39,675 nt of DNA from assembly GCA_045124315.1 (NCBI GenBank), contig JBGVLO010000174.1:1-39675 (forward strand), in the 5' to 3' direction. Source of the DNA: CAG-411 sp045124315 (GTDB taxonomy: Bacteria; Bacillota; Clostridia; Lachnospirales; Lachnospiraceae). Positions within the stretch are counted from its first letter, which is position 1, and each line of letters begins with the position of its first letter. The translations under genes were made by a program, and so were the position numbers. The notes beneath the pieces are model-generated. The model searched no databases. It saw only the letters and a list, made by a program, of their open reading frames with translations, and had not been told where the DNA came from. Positions 16,570 to 25,012 of the stretch are shown here, piece by piece.

Positions 16570-16784
16570 ATGTCATGATGCTGGGGGCAAAAGGTATTTT
16601 GACCCCAATGATACCTACGAATTGCTACGCTGCTAACAGCTCTCGCAATTCTACAAACATTCGGAATTCGCTGATTTACTGTGTAAATCGCTACTTCCTC
16701 ATGTTTGGTGGGTCCCAAGGTCATTCGCCCACTTATGAGCAAGCTCATGTGGGTTCAGACCTTTTGACCCTGGTATCATGACAT
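16570..16784. mobile_element. Family B MITE-like element with imperfect terminal inverted repeats
   Basis: A 215-bp element fills the hisS-aspS gap. Its first 26 bp (starting ATGTCATGAT) match the reverse complement of its last 26 bp at 22 positions, and three of the four mismatches would be G-U pairs in RNA. Inside are nested hairpins, for instance GAATTGC/GCAATTC, GATTTAC/GTAAATC and CCCAC..ATGAGC/GCTCAT..GTGGG. It has no gene. Related copies lie at 2299, 15161 and 22449. No clear target duplication could be identified. Confidence 0.72.
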
Positions 16785-16836
16785 TGACATTTGAATAGTA
16801 ACGAAAATTAAGGGATGAAGATTTAGGAGGAAAAAA

Positions 16837-18636
16837 ATGGCAGAATCAATGAGTGGATTGCACAGAACCTGTCGTTGTGCAGAATTATCAAAAGCAGATG
16901 TTGGAAGAGAAGTAACGGTCATGGGATGGGTTCAGAAACAGAGAAACAAAGGTGGAATCATTTTTGTGGATATGAGAGACCGTTCCGGATTATTGCAGGT
17001 GATTTTTGAAGAGAGCGAATGTGGAAGTGAGAGCTTCGCAAAGGCAGAAAAAATGAGAAGCGAATTTGTAATTGCAGTAACTGGTAAGGTATGTGCAAGA
17101 GAAGGTGGAATCAACAAGAATTTGGCTACAGGAGAGATTGAGGTAAGAGCCCTTTCTGTGCGTGTATTATCCGAGTCTGAGACACCACCTTTCCCAATTG
17201 AGGAAGACAGCAAGACAAAAGAGGAATTGCGTTTGAAATACAGATACTTAGATCTGAGAAGACCGGATTTACAGAAGAATTTGATTCTTAGAAGTAAAGT
17301 ATCTACCTTGACACGTCAATTTTTGGCAGAAGAGGGATTTTTGGAAATTGAGACACCAATTTTAAATAAGAGTACACCGGAAGGTGCAAGAGACTATCTT
17401 GTGCCGAGTCGTGTGCATCCGGGAAATTTTTATGCGTTACCACAGTCACCACAGATCTTTAAGCAGTTGTTGATGTGTTCGGGATACGATCGTTATTTCC
17501 AGATTGCCCGCTGTTTCCGTGATGAGGATTTGCGTGCAGATCGACAGCCGGAGTTTACCCAGATGGATATGGAATTATCCTTCGTAGATGTGGATGATGT
17601 AATCGATGTAAACGAGCGATTGTTACAGAAAATTTTTAAAGAGACAATAGGTGTAGAGATTTCATTGCCAATTCAGAGAATGACATGGCAGGAAGCCATG
17701 GATCGTTTTGGCTCGGATAAACCGGATATCCGTTTTGGTATGGAATTAACCAATGTAACAGATGTAGTAAAGGATTGCGAATTTGTTGTATTCAAGGGTG
17801 CCATTGAAAATGGTGGAACGGTATGCGGTATCAATGCCAAAGGACAGGGACAGATGCCAAGAAAGAAAATTGATGCATTAGTAGACTATGCAAAGGGATA
17901 TGGTGCAAAAGGATTGGCGTATATTGCCATACAGGAAGATGGAACCGTAAAATCATCCTTCGCAAAATTTATGAAAGAGGAAGAAATGTCCGCCTTGATT
18001 GCAGCAATGGATGGTCAGAATGGTGATTTATTGTTGTTTGCGGCAGATAAGAATAAGGTGGTTTGGGATGTGCTTGGAGCTCTTCGTTTGCATTTGGCTG
18101 AGCAGATGGATTTGTTGGACAAGTCAGAGTACAAATTCCTTTGGGTAACAGAATTCCCATTGTTAGAGTGGTCAGAAGAGGAAAATCGATACACTGCAAT
18201 GCACCATCCATTTACCATGCCAATGGAAGAAGATTTAGAGTTTTTGGAAACAGATCCTGGCAGAGTCCGTGCAAAGGCATATGACATTGTATTGAATGGT
18301 ACCGAAATTGGAGGAGGATCGGTTCGTATTCATCAGAACGATGTGCAGGAGAGAATGTTCGAGGCACTTGGATTTACAAAAGAGCAGGCATACAGTCAGT
18401 TTGGCTTCTTATTAAATGCATTTAAATATGGAGTGCCACCACATGCAGGATTGGCATATGGACTGGATCGTCTGGTAATGCTTATGGCCAAGATGGACAG
18501 CATCCGAGATGTGATTGCCTTCCCTAAGATGAAAGACGCTTCTTGTCTAATGTCGGAAGCACCGAATGTGGTAGATGAAAAGCAATTGCAGGAATTAGGA
18601 ATTGCCGTTGCGCTATCAGAGGAAGAGGAAGCGTAA
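16837..18636 (+). CDS. aspS: Aspartyl-tRNA synthetase, bacterial type
   Basis: Charges tRNA-Asp. The 599 residues begin with an OB-fold anticodon domain (GREVTVMGWVQKQRNKGGIIF). The class IIb catalytic core follows with PQSPQIFKQLLM, FRDEDLRADRQPEFTQMDME (motif 2), and PPHAGLAYGLDRLVML (motif 3). The GAD insertion domain typical of bacterial AspRS lies at about 290-420. Whether it is discriminating or non-discriminating cannot be told by eye. The start has TTAGGAGG upstream. The next gene begins 3 bp after the stop. Confidence 0.96.
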   Translation: MAESMSGLHRTCRCAELSKADVGREVTVMGWVQKQRNKGGIIFVDMRDRSGLLQVIFEESECGSESFAKAEKMRSEFVIAVTGKVCAREGGINKNLATGEIEVRALSVRVLSESETPPFPIEEDSKTKEELRLKYRYLDLRRPDLQKNLILRSKVSTLTRQFLAEEGFLEIETPILNKSTPEGARDYLVPSRVHPGNFYALPQSPQIFKQLLMCSGYDRYFQIARCFRDEDLRADRQPEFTQMDMELSFVDVDDVIDVNERLLQKIFKETIGVEISLPIQRMTWQEAMDRFGSDKPDIRFGMELTNVTDVVKDCEFVVFKGAIENGGTVCGINAKGQGQMPRKKIDALVDYAKGYGAKGLAYIAIQEDGTVKSSFAKFMKEEEMSALIAAMDGQNGDLLLFAADKNKVVWDVLGALRLHLAEQMDLLDKSEYKFLWVTEFPLLEWSEEENRYTAMHHPFTMPMEEDLEFLETDPGRVRAKAYDIVLNGTEIGGGSVRIHQNDVQERMFEALGFTKEQAYSQFGFLLNAFKYGVPPHAGLAYGLDRLVMLMAKMDSIRDVIAFPKMKDASCLMSEAPNVVDEKQLQELGIAVALSEEEEA

Positions 18637-18639
18637 ATC

Positions 18640-18927
18640 ATGAGTATTGTTTGGAAAATAGGTATACTATACTTGGTTCTTGTGAATATTCTTGCTTTTG
18701 CTTTAATGGGTATTGATAAGAGTAAAGCCAAACACCACAAATGGCGTATTCAGGAGCGGACACTTTTTGGTTCTGCCATTATGGGTGGAAGTGTAGGTGC
18801 GTTGTATGGAATGCATTTCTTTCGACACAAAACAAAACACAAAAGTTTTATGTTAGGAATGCCGGCTATTCTGATCATACAGCTGGTGGCAGCTATTTGT
18901 GTGGGAAGCGGCGTGCTTGGAAGATAA
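18640..18927 (+). CDS. DUF1294 family small membrane protein
   Basis: A 95-residue protein with three hydrophobic segments (about 5-24, 45-60, 73-92). It has the DUF1294 signature: FALMGIDKSKAK followed by RIQERTLFGSAIMGGSVGALYGMHFFRHKTKHK. Function is unknown in the family. The ribosome site (GAGGAAGAGGAAG) lies inside the end of aspS, so the two are probably translated from one mRNA. A terminator directly follows. Confidence 0.85.
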   Translation: MSIVWKIGILYLVLVNILAFALMGIDKSKAKHHKWRIQERTLFGSAIMGGSVGALYGMHFFRHKTKHKSFMLGMPAILIIQLVAAICVGSGVLGR

Positions 18928-18934
18928 ACAGGAA

Positions 18935-18970
18935 AAACAGGTTTTGTTTGGAAAAACAGCCTGTTTTTTT
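18935..18970 (+). terminator. Terminator after the aspS-DUF1294 unit
   Basis: AAACAGG (18935-18941) pairs with CCTGTTT (18960-18966), with weaker inner pairing, followed by a run of T up to 18968. It separates the housekeeping block from the surface-protein block. The 345-bp gap beyond it (to 19316) has no gene and holds the inverted repeat at 19137-19197. Confidence 0.75.
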
Positions 18971-19136
18971 CTGGTGTAATTATTCAGAGGGAGCAATTCG
19001 TAAAATGCCAGATATACATAATGACTAAAAAATATTGTTTATGGCTGGACATTTCACGGTGTGCGCTTTCACACTAGGCTCAAAAAGACTTCGCCAAGTG
19101 TTCAATGTGTACTCATTACAACCTTATCGGCTATAC

Positions 19137-19197
19137 CTGAGTATGTGCAACTTGTACCTTATCCGCGAGCACAACTGTACAAGTTGCACATACTCAG
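19137..19197. repeat. Long perfect inverted repeat, 21-bp arms
   Basis: CTGAGTATGTGCAACTTGTA (plus a final C) at 19137-19157 is perfectly complementary to 19177-19197, with a 19-nt loop. There is no T run. It lies in the gap before the surface gene block, 119 bp before the start at 19316, and is preceded by further paired segments (ACTTCGCCAAGT near 19088). Downstream, CTGAACAGTTACG echoes family A ends. Confidence 0.85.
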
Positions 19198-19315
19198 TTG
19201 CACCCTCTGAACAGTTACGCAAAAGTAATAAAAAGGACATAAAAATGACAAAAATTTGTTGGAAAATGGATGAGAATAGTTTGAATAGTAATGAAAATAG
19301 AGGGAATGTGTTAGA

Positions 19316-20362
19316 ATGAAGAAAGAAGTTAGAAAGATTGCCGGTGCAGTGGCACTGTCTATCATTGTGGTGAGTGCTGGGCGGACAGGCGTCTCCTTTG
19401 CAGCTACTTATGGAAATCTTAAGAAGGCGAAGGTATCAGCGAATCTTACAATGGTAGAAGGTACAAAGAAGAATATTATAATTAAGAAGGTTCCTGGGAA
19501 GACAAAGTGTACCTATCGTTCCGTGGATCCTTCCATTGCAAAAGTTTCCAAAAAAGGAAAAGTAACGGCACTTAAGGAAGGAACGGTCACAATTAAGGTG
19601 AAGCTGTCCTATAAGAAACAAAAGTTAAAGAAGAACTGTGTGGTTCGTGTGGTGAAGGGTTCCGAGCATGTAGGAACGGAAGGCAAGGATAGTGCTCCGA
19701 ATACGCCGGGAATGCCTGTTGCAGCTGAGACTCCGGCACCTTCCCAAAATGCAACGGCAGCACCAAGTGCTGGAACAACAACAGCACCCTCCACTCAGAC
19801 CTCTGTACCAACTGCTGGGGGGGAGAATTCCTCTTCTAATGCCAATGGTGGAGCTTTGGGAACAAATTCTGGGACAGGGGCTGTGTCCGGACAGACACCG
19901 GAACCTACAGCCACCAGTGGAGAGGAAGGAACCGGCAGCCCAGAACCTTCCGAAACTGTGACCCAGTCTCCGGTTCCGGAAGAGACGCCATCCGTGAATG
20001 CATCTGCGTCCAAGGCTTTTGTATACAGTGAAGGCATGGCGGATCCGGTTGTACATGTGGAATATACAGATGGAACAAGAGTAGAGTATGAGATTCCGGT
20101 TCAGAATATGAAGGATTATGCAAAAGACAAGGTGGAAACCATTGCCTATTCCATGAGTATATACAATGGGGAAGGAGAATTGATCTCCAAGGAAAACAAG
20201 GAAGCCGATACAAAAATGTATTTGTTCCAGATGAAAGTAATTATGAATATGGATAGAAATATGAAGATGGAATTGGTCGTGACAGATATGGACAATTATT
20301 CCGGTACATTATATGCAGTTTCTGAGGATAGTCTAGTTCAAAATGTGTATTTTGCTGAATAA
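19316..20362 (+). CDS. Secreted protein with one Ig-like (BIG2-type) domain and Pro/Thr/Ser linker
   Basis: 348 residues. A signal peptide (1 to about 30, ending SFAA) leads into a lysine-rich Ig-like domain (about 33-118) with the BIG2 pattern SIAKVSKKGKVTALKEGTVTIKV. A long linker rich in Ala, Pro, Thr, Ser and Gly (about 120-235) follows, then a roughly 110-residue C-terminal domain (FVYSEGMADPVVHVEYTDGTR onward) that I do not recognise. No LPXTG motif or C-terminal membrane helix is visible, so attachment would be through the basic domain or by other means. The domain resembles the one in the next gene (NLKKA..V start, GKVTALKEG versus GVVTGKKVG), marking the two as paralogues. Function unknown. 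Confidence 0.8.
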   Translation: MKKEVRKIAGAVALSIIVVSAGRTGVSFAATYGNLKKAKVSANLTMVEGTKKNIIIKKVPGKTKCTYRSVDPSIAKVSKKGKVTALKEGTVTIKVKLSYKKQKLKKNCVVRVVKGSEHVGTEGKDSAPNTPGMPVAAETPAPSQNATAAPSAGTTTAPSTQTSVPTAGGENSSSNANGGALGTNSGTGAVSGQTPEPTATSGEEGTGSPEPSETVTQSPVPEETPSVNASASKAFVYSEGMADPVVHVEYTDGTRVEYEIPVQNMKDYAKDKVETIAYSMSIYNGEGELISKENKEADTKMYLFQMKVIMNMDRNMKMELVVTDMDNYSGTLYAVSEDSLVQNVYFAE

Positions 20363-20416
20363 TTCATTGAAATTTTATAGATATACAGAGAAAATGACAA
20401 AGAATTTGGATTAGAC

Positions 20417-20445
20417 TTGACAAAATGGATGAGATAGCATATCAT
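20417..20445 (+). promoter_or_regulatory. Promoter of the second Ig-like protein gene
   Basis: TTGACA (20417-20422), 17-bp spacer, TATCAT (20440-20445). It is about 215 bp before the gene start at 20661, giving a long AT-rich leader with a small CATCA/TGATG hairpin near 20462-20478. The -35 box is perfect. Confidence 0.68.
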
Positions 20446-20660
20446 TATACCTAGGATTTTACATCATGAAAAGTGATGAGTATGGATGAGCTTCAAGAAA
20501 CATGAAAAAGACTAGATAGAATAAAAGGATATCCGTACAAAATGTAAAAAGATGTAAATAAGGCATTGGTGTTAGGACGAAAGTGTTTGTGCTAACATTA
20601 AAATAAATGCAACAAAATTATTTCTATGAGAGCACAGAGAGTGCAGAAAGGGGAAGAAGT

Positions 20661-22274
20661 ATGATTAACAAACTTTTCACAAAAAAAGCTATGGCTATGG
20701 GAATGGCTGCAGTCATGGCAGTAACATCAGTAGCAGTGTTTGACAACACAGCATCCGCTGCTGTAAAGAATCTTAAGAAGGCAACGGTAACAAAGAGCAT
20801 TACAGTAGGTAAAGGTAAGAAGGTTACAATCAAAGTAACAAAGGTACCTACAAAGGGTCTTAAGAAGAAATTCACTTCTAAGAACAAGAAGGTAGCAACC
20901 GTAACTAAGAAGGGTGTTGTTACAGGTAAGAAGGTTGGTAAGACAACAGTAGTTGTTAAGCTTACTTACAAGAAGAAATCCGTAACTAAGAAAGTAAAGG
21001 TTGCAGTTAAGAACCCAGTTAAGAAGCTTACACTTAACAAGAAGACAGCAACAATCAATGTTGGAGCAACAACAGATGTTAAGGTTAAGTCTGTAACACC
21101 TAAGAATGCAAGCAAGGCTGTTACATATAAGACAAGTAATAAGAAGATTGCTAAGGTTACAGCTAAGGGTAAGGTTACAGGTGTAGCAGCAGGTACAGCT
21201 AAGATTACTGTTACAGCAGCAGATGGTTCTAAGAAGAAAGCTACTTGCGCAATCACAGTAGTTGCAGCACCAGCAGCAACAGTAACAACAGCACCAGCAG
21301 TAGCAACAACACCAGCAGCAACAGCACCAGGCGCTGGAAAAACAACAGCACCAACAGCTAATACAACAGCAGCACCAACAGCTGATACAACAGCAGCACC
21401 AGGAACTGATACAACAGCAACACCTGGAGAAACAGCAACACCTGGAGTTGATACATCAGCAACACCAGAAGTATCAACAACACCAGCAATATCAGCAGAG
21501 CCTACAACAGGAGCAGCAACAGCAGCACCTACAACAGGAGCAGCAACAACAGCACCTACAACATCAGCAGACCCTGCAACAGCAGCAGCAGTAAAGGCTG
21601 AGAAGGAATATACTTACGATGAAACTGCAGGAGAAGAGTGGCTTCATCTTGTAGCAGTTATGACAAATGGTGATTTTGTTAAATATTCTGTTAAGGCAGC
21701 TGATGTAAAACCAGGTGATACACTTTCTTACTATAAGGATACTTATTTGGCAGATGTAACAGCTGCTAAGGTAAGTACAGAGGCATCTGTTACATTAAAG
21801 AAAGATGGAATGACTGTTGATGGCATGAACTTTACTGTTGAAAAGACAGGCGAGAAGTCTGGTAAAGTTACAGTAGAGGCTTCAGCAGATAAAGTTGCTT
21901 CTCTTACATTCTATGATGATGATGCAAAGGTTGACTATATTGAAACAAATGATTTTAATGTGGCAAACATTAAGGAAAACGGTGTTACTTTATTCTACCA
22001 GGATACAGATGCTGATGTGACAACAAAATGTGCAATTTCTGCAGCACAGTTAAAGGCTATTAAGAAAGCAAATGTAGCAACAACAGTTGCTGTTACAGCT
22101 ACAGCCGTAAACGGAGATGCTAGTGAAGTGGTAGAAATTACAGTGGATCCTACAAATGGAACTATTGCATATAATGGTGTATTGGTAAAATTATATGACG
22201 TAAAAGAAGACAAAAATACCGTTGGTATTCTTAAGTTAGTTAAAGATAAGAAATTAAATGTTTGGTTTAAGTAA
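20661..22274 (+). CDS. Secreted lysine-rich protein with two Ig-like (BIG2-type) domains
   Basis: 537 residues from the ATG at 20661 (AAAGGGGAAG upstream). A signal peptide (about 1-35, ending ASAA) is followed by two tandem Ig-like domains (about 35-118 and 119-205) carrying VATVTKKGVVTGKKVGKTTVVVKL-type and IAKVTAKGKVTGVAAGTAKITV-type signatures. The first is extraordinarily basic. A Thr/Ala/Pro linker (about 206-310) of near-repeats such as TTAAPTADTTAAPGTDTTAT then precedes an acidic C-terminal region of about 220 residues. Codons are strongly biased (ACA, GCA, AAG), suggesting high expression. The basic head could bind anionic cell-wall polymers; that is inference. No anchor motif is visible. 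Function unknown. Confidence 0.8.
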   Translation: MINKLFTKKAMAMGMAAVMAVTSVAVFDNTASAAVKNLKKATVTKSITVGKGKKVTIKVTKVPTKGLKKKFTSKNKKVATVTKKGVVTGKKVGKTTVVVKLTYKKKSVTKKVKVAVKNPVKKLTLNKKTATINVGATTDVKVKSVTPKNASKAVTYKTSNKKIAKVTAKGKVTGVAAGTAKITVTAADGSKKKATCAITVVAAPAATVTTAPAVATTPAATAPGAGKTTAPTANTTAAPTADTTAAPGTDTTATPGETATPGVDTSATPEVSTTPAISAEPTTGAATAAPTTGAATTAPTTSADPATAAAVKAEKEYTYDETAGEEWLHLVAVMTNGDFVKYSVKAADVKPGDTLSYYKDTYLADVTAAKVSTEASVTLKKDGMTVDGMNFTVEKTGEKSGKVTVEASADKVASLTFYDDDAKVDYIETNDFNVANIKENGVTLFYQDTDADVTTKCAISAAQLKAIKKANVATTVAVTATAVNGDASEVVEITVDPTNGTIAYNGVLVKLYDVKEDKNTVGILKLVKDKKLNVWFK

Positions 22275-22310
22275 TTTCGTATCGAAACGATAATTAAATA
22301 TGTAAATTAT

Positions 22311-22348
22311 GATATCCTCCCTTCGCTGGATTGCGGAGGGGGGATATC
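22311..22348 (+). terminator. Strong hairpin after the second Ig-like gene
   Basis: GATATCCTCCCT (22311-22322) pairs with AGGGGGGATATC (22337-22348) with one wobble, and TCGC/GCGG extends it inward over a TGGATT loop. A poor T tract (GGTTTGTAAG) follows, so it may be a weak terminator or an mRNA 3' stabiliser. The remaining gap to 22598 has a family B fragment and no gene. Confidence 0.6.
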
Positions 22349-22448
22349 GGTTTGTAAGAGCGAATGAATGGAAAAAGAAAAGTATTTCTTTTTGTAAAAT
22401 GAAAGAACCAGAAGGATAAAAAAACATATATGCAACTTACATTAAAAG

Positions 22449-22477
22449 GATACTAGGGTCAAAAGGTCTGAACCCAC
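22449..22477. repeat. Family B end fragment
   Basis: GATAC(T)AGGGTCAAAAGG through CTGAACCCAC matches the reverse complement of 16749-16777 at 28 of 29 positions. Only this one end of the element is recognisable here. Confidence 0.75.
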
Positions 22478-22598
22478 AGGAGTAGGAAATGTAAGTTACC
22501 TATGTGCTTTTCAATTGGTTTTGGTATAGTTATTTGTAGAATAGTATCGTACGGCCTTTGGCTGAATGATTGCTTGGAAAGAAAGAGGTAGGGAAAAG

Positions 22599-23447
22599 GT
22601 GAAAAAAAGAATCAGGAGAAAGAGAATACTGGCCGCAAGTATTATTATTGCTTCACTGCTGGGCGGACAGCAGATTTTTGCAGGAGCTGCGCTCAATGAA
22701 AATGAGCAGGCGGTGATTTCGTCACTTAGTGGAGAGTATACTTATGAAGGGTATGTCTATAAAGTGGATGTTACCTATTTAGCTGCCTTGCAGGCATATT
22801 TGGAGCAGGATGGAATCGATTTGTCGGATAGTCAGAGAGATTCTTGTATTTCACAGGTAAATGGAAGCATTGGAAGAGGTGTGAAAGAAGGATATCTTGT
22901 TAAGGTCAGAAAAGCAGAAGAGAAGACAGAGGAAAGTGACCAGAATAAACCAGAGAAGCCTTCCTCAGAACAGACAGAGCAGGAAACAAATTCTGACAAA
23001 GCAGGAGAAGGAAAAAATGAAAAAGATGCTGCCCACGGAAAAGAAGAGGAATCGGCACAGGAGGAAGAACCTTCCAAAGATGTGGAACAAGTTGCAGATG
23101 GCTTTGACATATGGCAGGTTATGAAGGATTTCGTTTATGGAAAGAACCAGTCAGAGGATACAGAGGAAGTCAAGAAAGAGACGGTGTTTGATCGACGGTT
23201 AGGCAATACGAAGAACAATAGAACAGAGACCGCAGATGCTTCATCAGATGAAGAGAAAGATGAAGGAGAAGAGGTATCCAGCCAGATTGGTCAAGAGAAA
23301 ACAGAAAAAGCAGAAGTACATTCTGAACAGAAGGAAACCGTACAGAACAAATCAACCGTATCAAAGCCTTTTAAGTATGGTCTGGTGGCAGTTCTGTTTG
23401 TAGTTGCTGCACTTGTTGTGGCAATCATGATAAAAAAAAGAAAGTAA
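22599..23447 (+). CDS. Membrane-anchored surface protein with acidic low-complexity stalk
   Basis: 282 residues from a GTG start at 22599 (GAGGTAGGG upstream; the in-frame ATG at 22566 has no site). Basic N-terminus plus signal sequence (KKRIRRKRILAASIIIASLL...FAGA), then a compact domain of about 75 residues (ALNENEQAVISSLSGEYTYE to GVKEGYLVKV). A long Glu/Lys/Ser-rich, very acidic stalk follows (about 105-250), and a C-terminal membrane helix YGLVAVLFVVAALVVAIMI ending in KKRK anchors it. I do not recognise the N-terminal domain. The gene sits 27 bp before the Wzz-like gene, suggesting cotranscription and a shared role at the envelope. Confidence 0.75.
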   Translation: MKKRIRRKRILAASIIIASLLGGQQIFAGAALNENEQAVISSLSGEYTYEGYVYKVDVTYLAALQAYLEQDGIDLSDSQRDSCISQVNGSIGRGVKEGYLVKVRKAEEKTEESDQNKPEKPSSEQTEQETNSDKAGEGKNEKDAAHGKEEESAQEEEPSKDVEQVADGFDIWQVMKDFVYGKNQSEDTEEVKKETVFDRRLGNTKNNRTETADASSDEEKDEGEEVSSQIGQEKTEKAEVHSEQKETVQNKSTVSKPFKYGLVAVLFVVAALVVAIMIKKRK

Positions 23448-23474
23448 GATAGAAAAGGGAGGATGTTGTCAGAT

Positions 23475-24185
23475 ATGGAACAACAGATGCAGGATGTATC
23501 GACACAGATACAACAGGAAGAAATTGAAATTGATTTAAAAGAGATTTTAAAATATTTGCTGAAGAATTTATGGCAGATGGTAGCAACTGGCGTGATTGCA
23601 TTAATACTTGGTGGAGTTTGCACCTATTTATTGATTACTCCATTGTATGAATCCACCAGTAAGTTGTATGTGTCCGGTAATAGTGCATCTTCCACCATTG
23701 CATCTTTGACATCGTTGCAGTTAGGAAGCCAGTTGACTACGGACTATGCGGAATTGTTAACTACCGTACCGGTTTTGGAAGAGGTAATCGATGAGTGCGA
23801 GCTGGATATGGATGCAAAAGAACTTGAGAGTGCAATTTCCGTGGGTACATTATCGAGTTCCCGTGTGATGACGATTACGGTTACAAATGAAGATCCGGAA
23901 TTGGCAAAGAAAATTACAGATACATTGGCCAATGTGGCAGTGGAGGAAATCAGTACTGTCTTGGAAACGAATAAGCCGGTTATTGTGGAGGATGGAATGA
24001 TCGAAGAAGCTCCGGTTAACCGTAATATTGTGAAGAATAGTGTAATGGCAGGTGTGTGTGGAGTTGCTGTTTGCATCTTTATCCTGGTTATAGCCTATAT
24101 TCTGGATGATCGTATTAAGAGCGAAGAGGAAGTGAGACGCTACTTACAGCTTACTAACTTAGGAAGCATTCCAAACCAGGAGTAA
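23475..24185 (+). CDS. Wzz/YveK-type polysaccharide co-polymerase-like membrane protein
   Basis: 236 residues. A glutamate-rich N-terminus (QQEEIEIDLKEILKYLLKNL) precedes membrane helix 1 (about 35-58). An extracytoplasmic segment with PLYESTSKLYVSG and later APVNRNIVKNSV follows, then membrane helix 2 (about 195-217), and a short cytoplasmic tail DDRIKSEEEVRRYLQLTNLGSIP. This is the topology of Wzz, CapA and YveK proteins that set polysaccharide chain length and activate a partner BY-kinase. The start at 23475 is preferred because the GGGAGG site abuts the alternative ATG at 23463. The expected kinase partner is the next gene, but it is degenerate, and no glycosyltransferases are near. Confidence 0.85.
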   Translation: MEQQMQDVSTQIQQEEIEIDLKEILKYLLKNLWQMVATGVIALILGGVCTYLLITPLYESTSKLYVSGNSASSTIASLTSLQLGSQLTTDYAELLTTVPVLEEVIDECELDMDAKELESAISVGTLSSSRVMTITVTNEDPELAKKITDTLANVAVEEISTVLETNKPVIVEDGMIEEAPVNRNIVKNSVMAGVCGVAVCIFILVIAYILDDRIKSEEEVRRYLQLTNLGSIPNQE

Positions 24186-24270
24186 GATACGCAGGAGTTT
24201 GGAAGGGCAAGTTCAAAAGAAAATAGTAGCAAATCAGCAGTTGGCATGGAAATAGAAGAGGAAGAGAAAT

Positions 24271-24894
24271 ATGGCTAAGAAAAAGAATAAAAGTGTTTCA
24301 GAAGAAAGCATGAAAGAAGCGTTTATGAGCGTAAGAGCAAATATTCAGTTACAATATCCCGAAGCGAGGATTATCGCATTTACAAGTTTTAAAAGTCAGT
24401 CAGGTACTACAAAGGTAGCGGTTGAAACTGCACAAGCTTTGGCGTCAGCTGGAGAACAGGTTGTAGTGGTGGAAGCAGATCTGAGAGTCAGTGGACTTGG
24501 AACTTACATGGGAAAGGAAAAGACAGGAAAAGGTTTAGCAGATTATATAGAGGGAAAGGCTTCCTATAGTGAGATTAAGAATAAGCTCAATGAGAATGTA
24601 GATGTTATTTATGCCGGAGTGGCAAAAGAATGTGCGAGACCATATCTTGGAAGTAGTAAGATGGAAGAAATACTGGGGCAGTTGAGAGAAGATTATGATT
24701 ATGTATGTGTAGACACTCCTTCTCTTGAGTTGTGTTACGATGGGGTGGAAGTTGCAAGTATGTGTGACGGAACCATTGTTGTAGTGGATTACAAAAAAGT
24801 ACCGATGGAGATCGCAAAGAAGGGTACCGAACAGTTACATAGAAGTGGATGTCAGGTGTTGGGCACAGTAATGAACAAAGTACCTGTTGTGTAA
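24271..24894 (+). CDS. CpsD/YwqD-like P-loop protein with degenerate Walker A (probable pseudo-kinase)
   Basis: 207 residues with the fold of BY-type tyrosine kinases. KEAFMSVRANIQLQYPEARIIAFTS matches the family N-terminus, YDYVCVDTPS matches Walker B, and DGTIVVVDYKKVPMEIAKKG...VLGTVMNKV matches the C-terminal half. The phosphate-binding loop, normally GPGEGKSTTA, reads KSQSGTTKVA (residues 41-50), so the Lys of GK(S/T) is replaced by Thr. Walker A' reads VVVEADLR rather than IDADLR. The usual tyrosine-rich tail is absent; the protein stops at NKVPVV. It therefore probably lacks ATP-dependent kinase activity and may act as a structural or regulatory partner of the Wzz-like protein. It starts 85 bp after that gene with a GAGGAAGAG site. 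Confidence 0.82.
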   Translation: MAKKKNKSVSEESMKEAFMSVRANIQLQYPEARIIAFTSFKSQSGTTKVAVETAQALASAGEQVVVVEADLRVSGLGTYMGKEKTGKGLADYIEGKASYSEIKNKLNENVDVIYAGVAKECARPYLGSSKMEEILGQLREDYDYVCVDTPSLELCYDGVEVASMCDGTIVVVDYKKVPMEIAKKGTEQLHRSGCQVLGTVMNKVPVV

Positions 24895-25012
24895 CGGTAA
24901 GTTCCAATTGAAAAAAGGAACGTGAGAATAGAATACTTCTGCATATGATAAGTTAAGATTGGATTTATTGTATATAGAAATCACGCTGTAAAGTAATAAG
25001 GAGAAGCAGAAA

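Noticed and set aside
16575..16781. 68-codon frame inside the hisS-aspS gap
   Set aside because: It lies wholly inside the MITE-like element and follows its hairpins; the other copies do not keep the frame.
19035..19319. 94-codon frame spanning the gap before the first Ig-like gene
   Set aside because: It runs across the 21-bp inverted repeat and lacks a ribosome site; composition does not look like protein.
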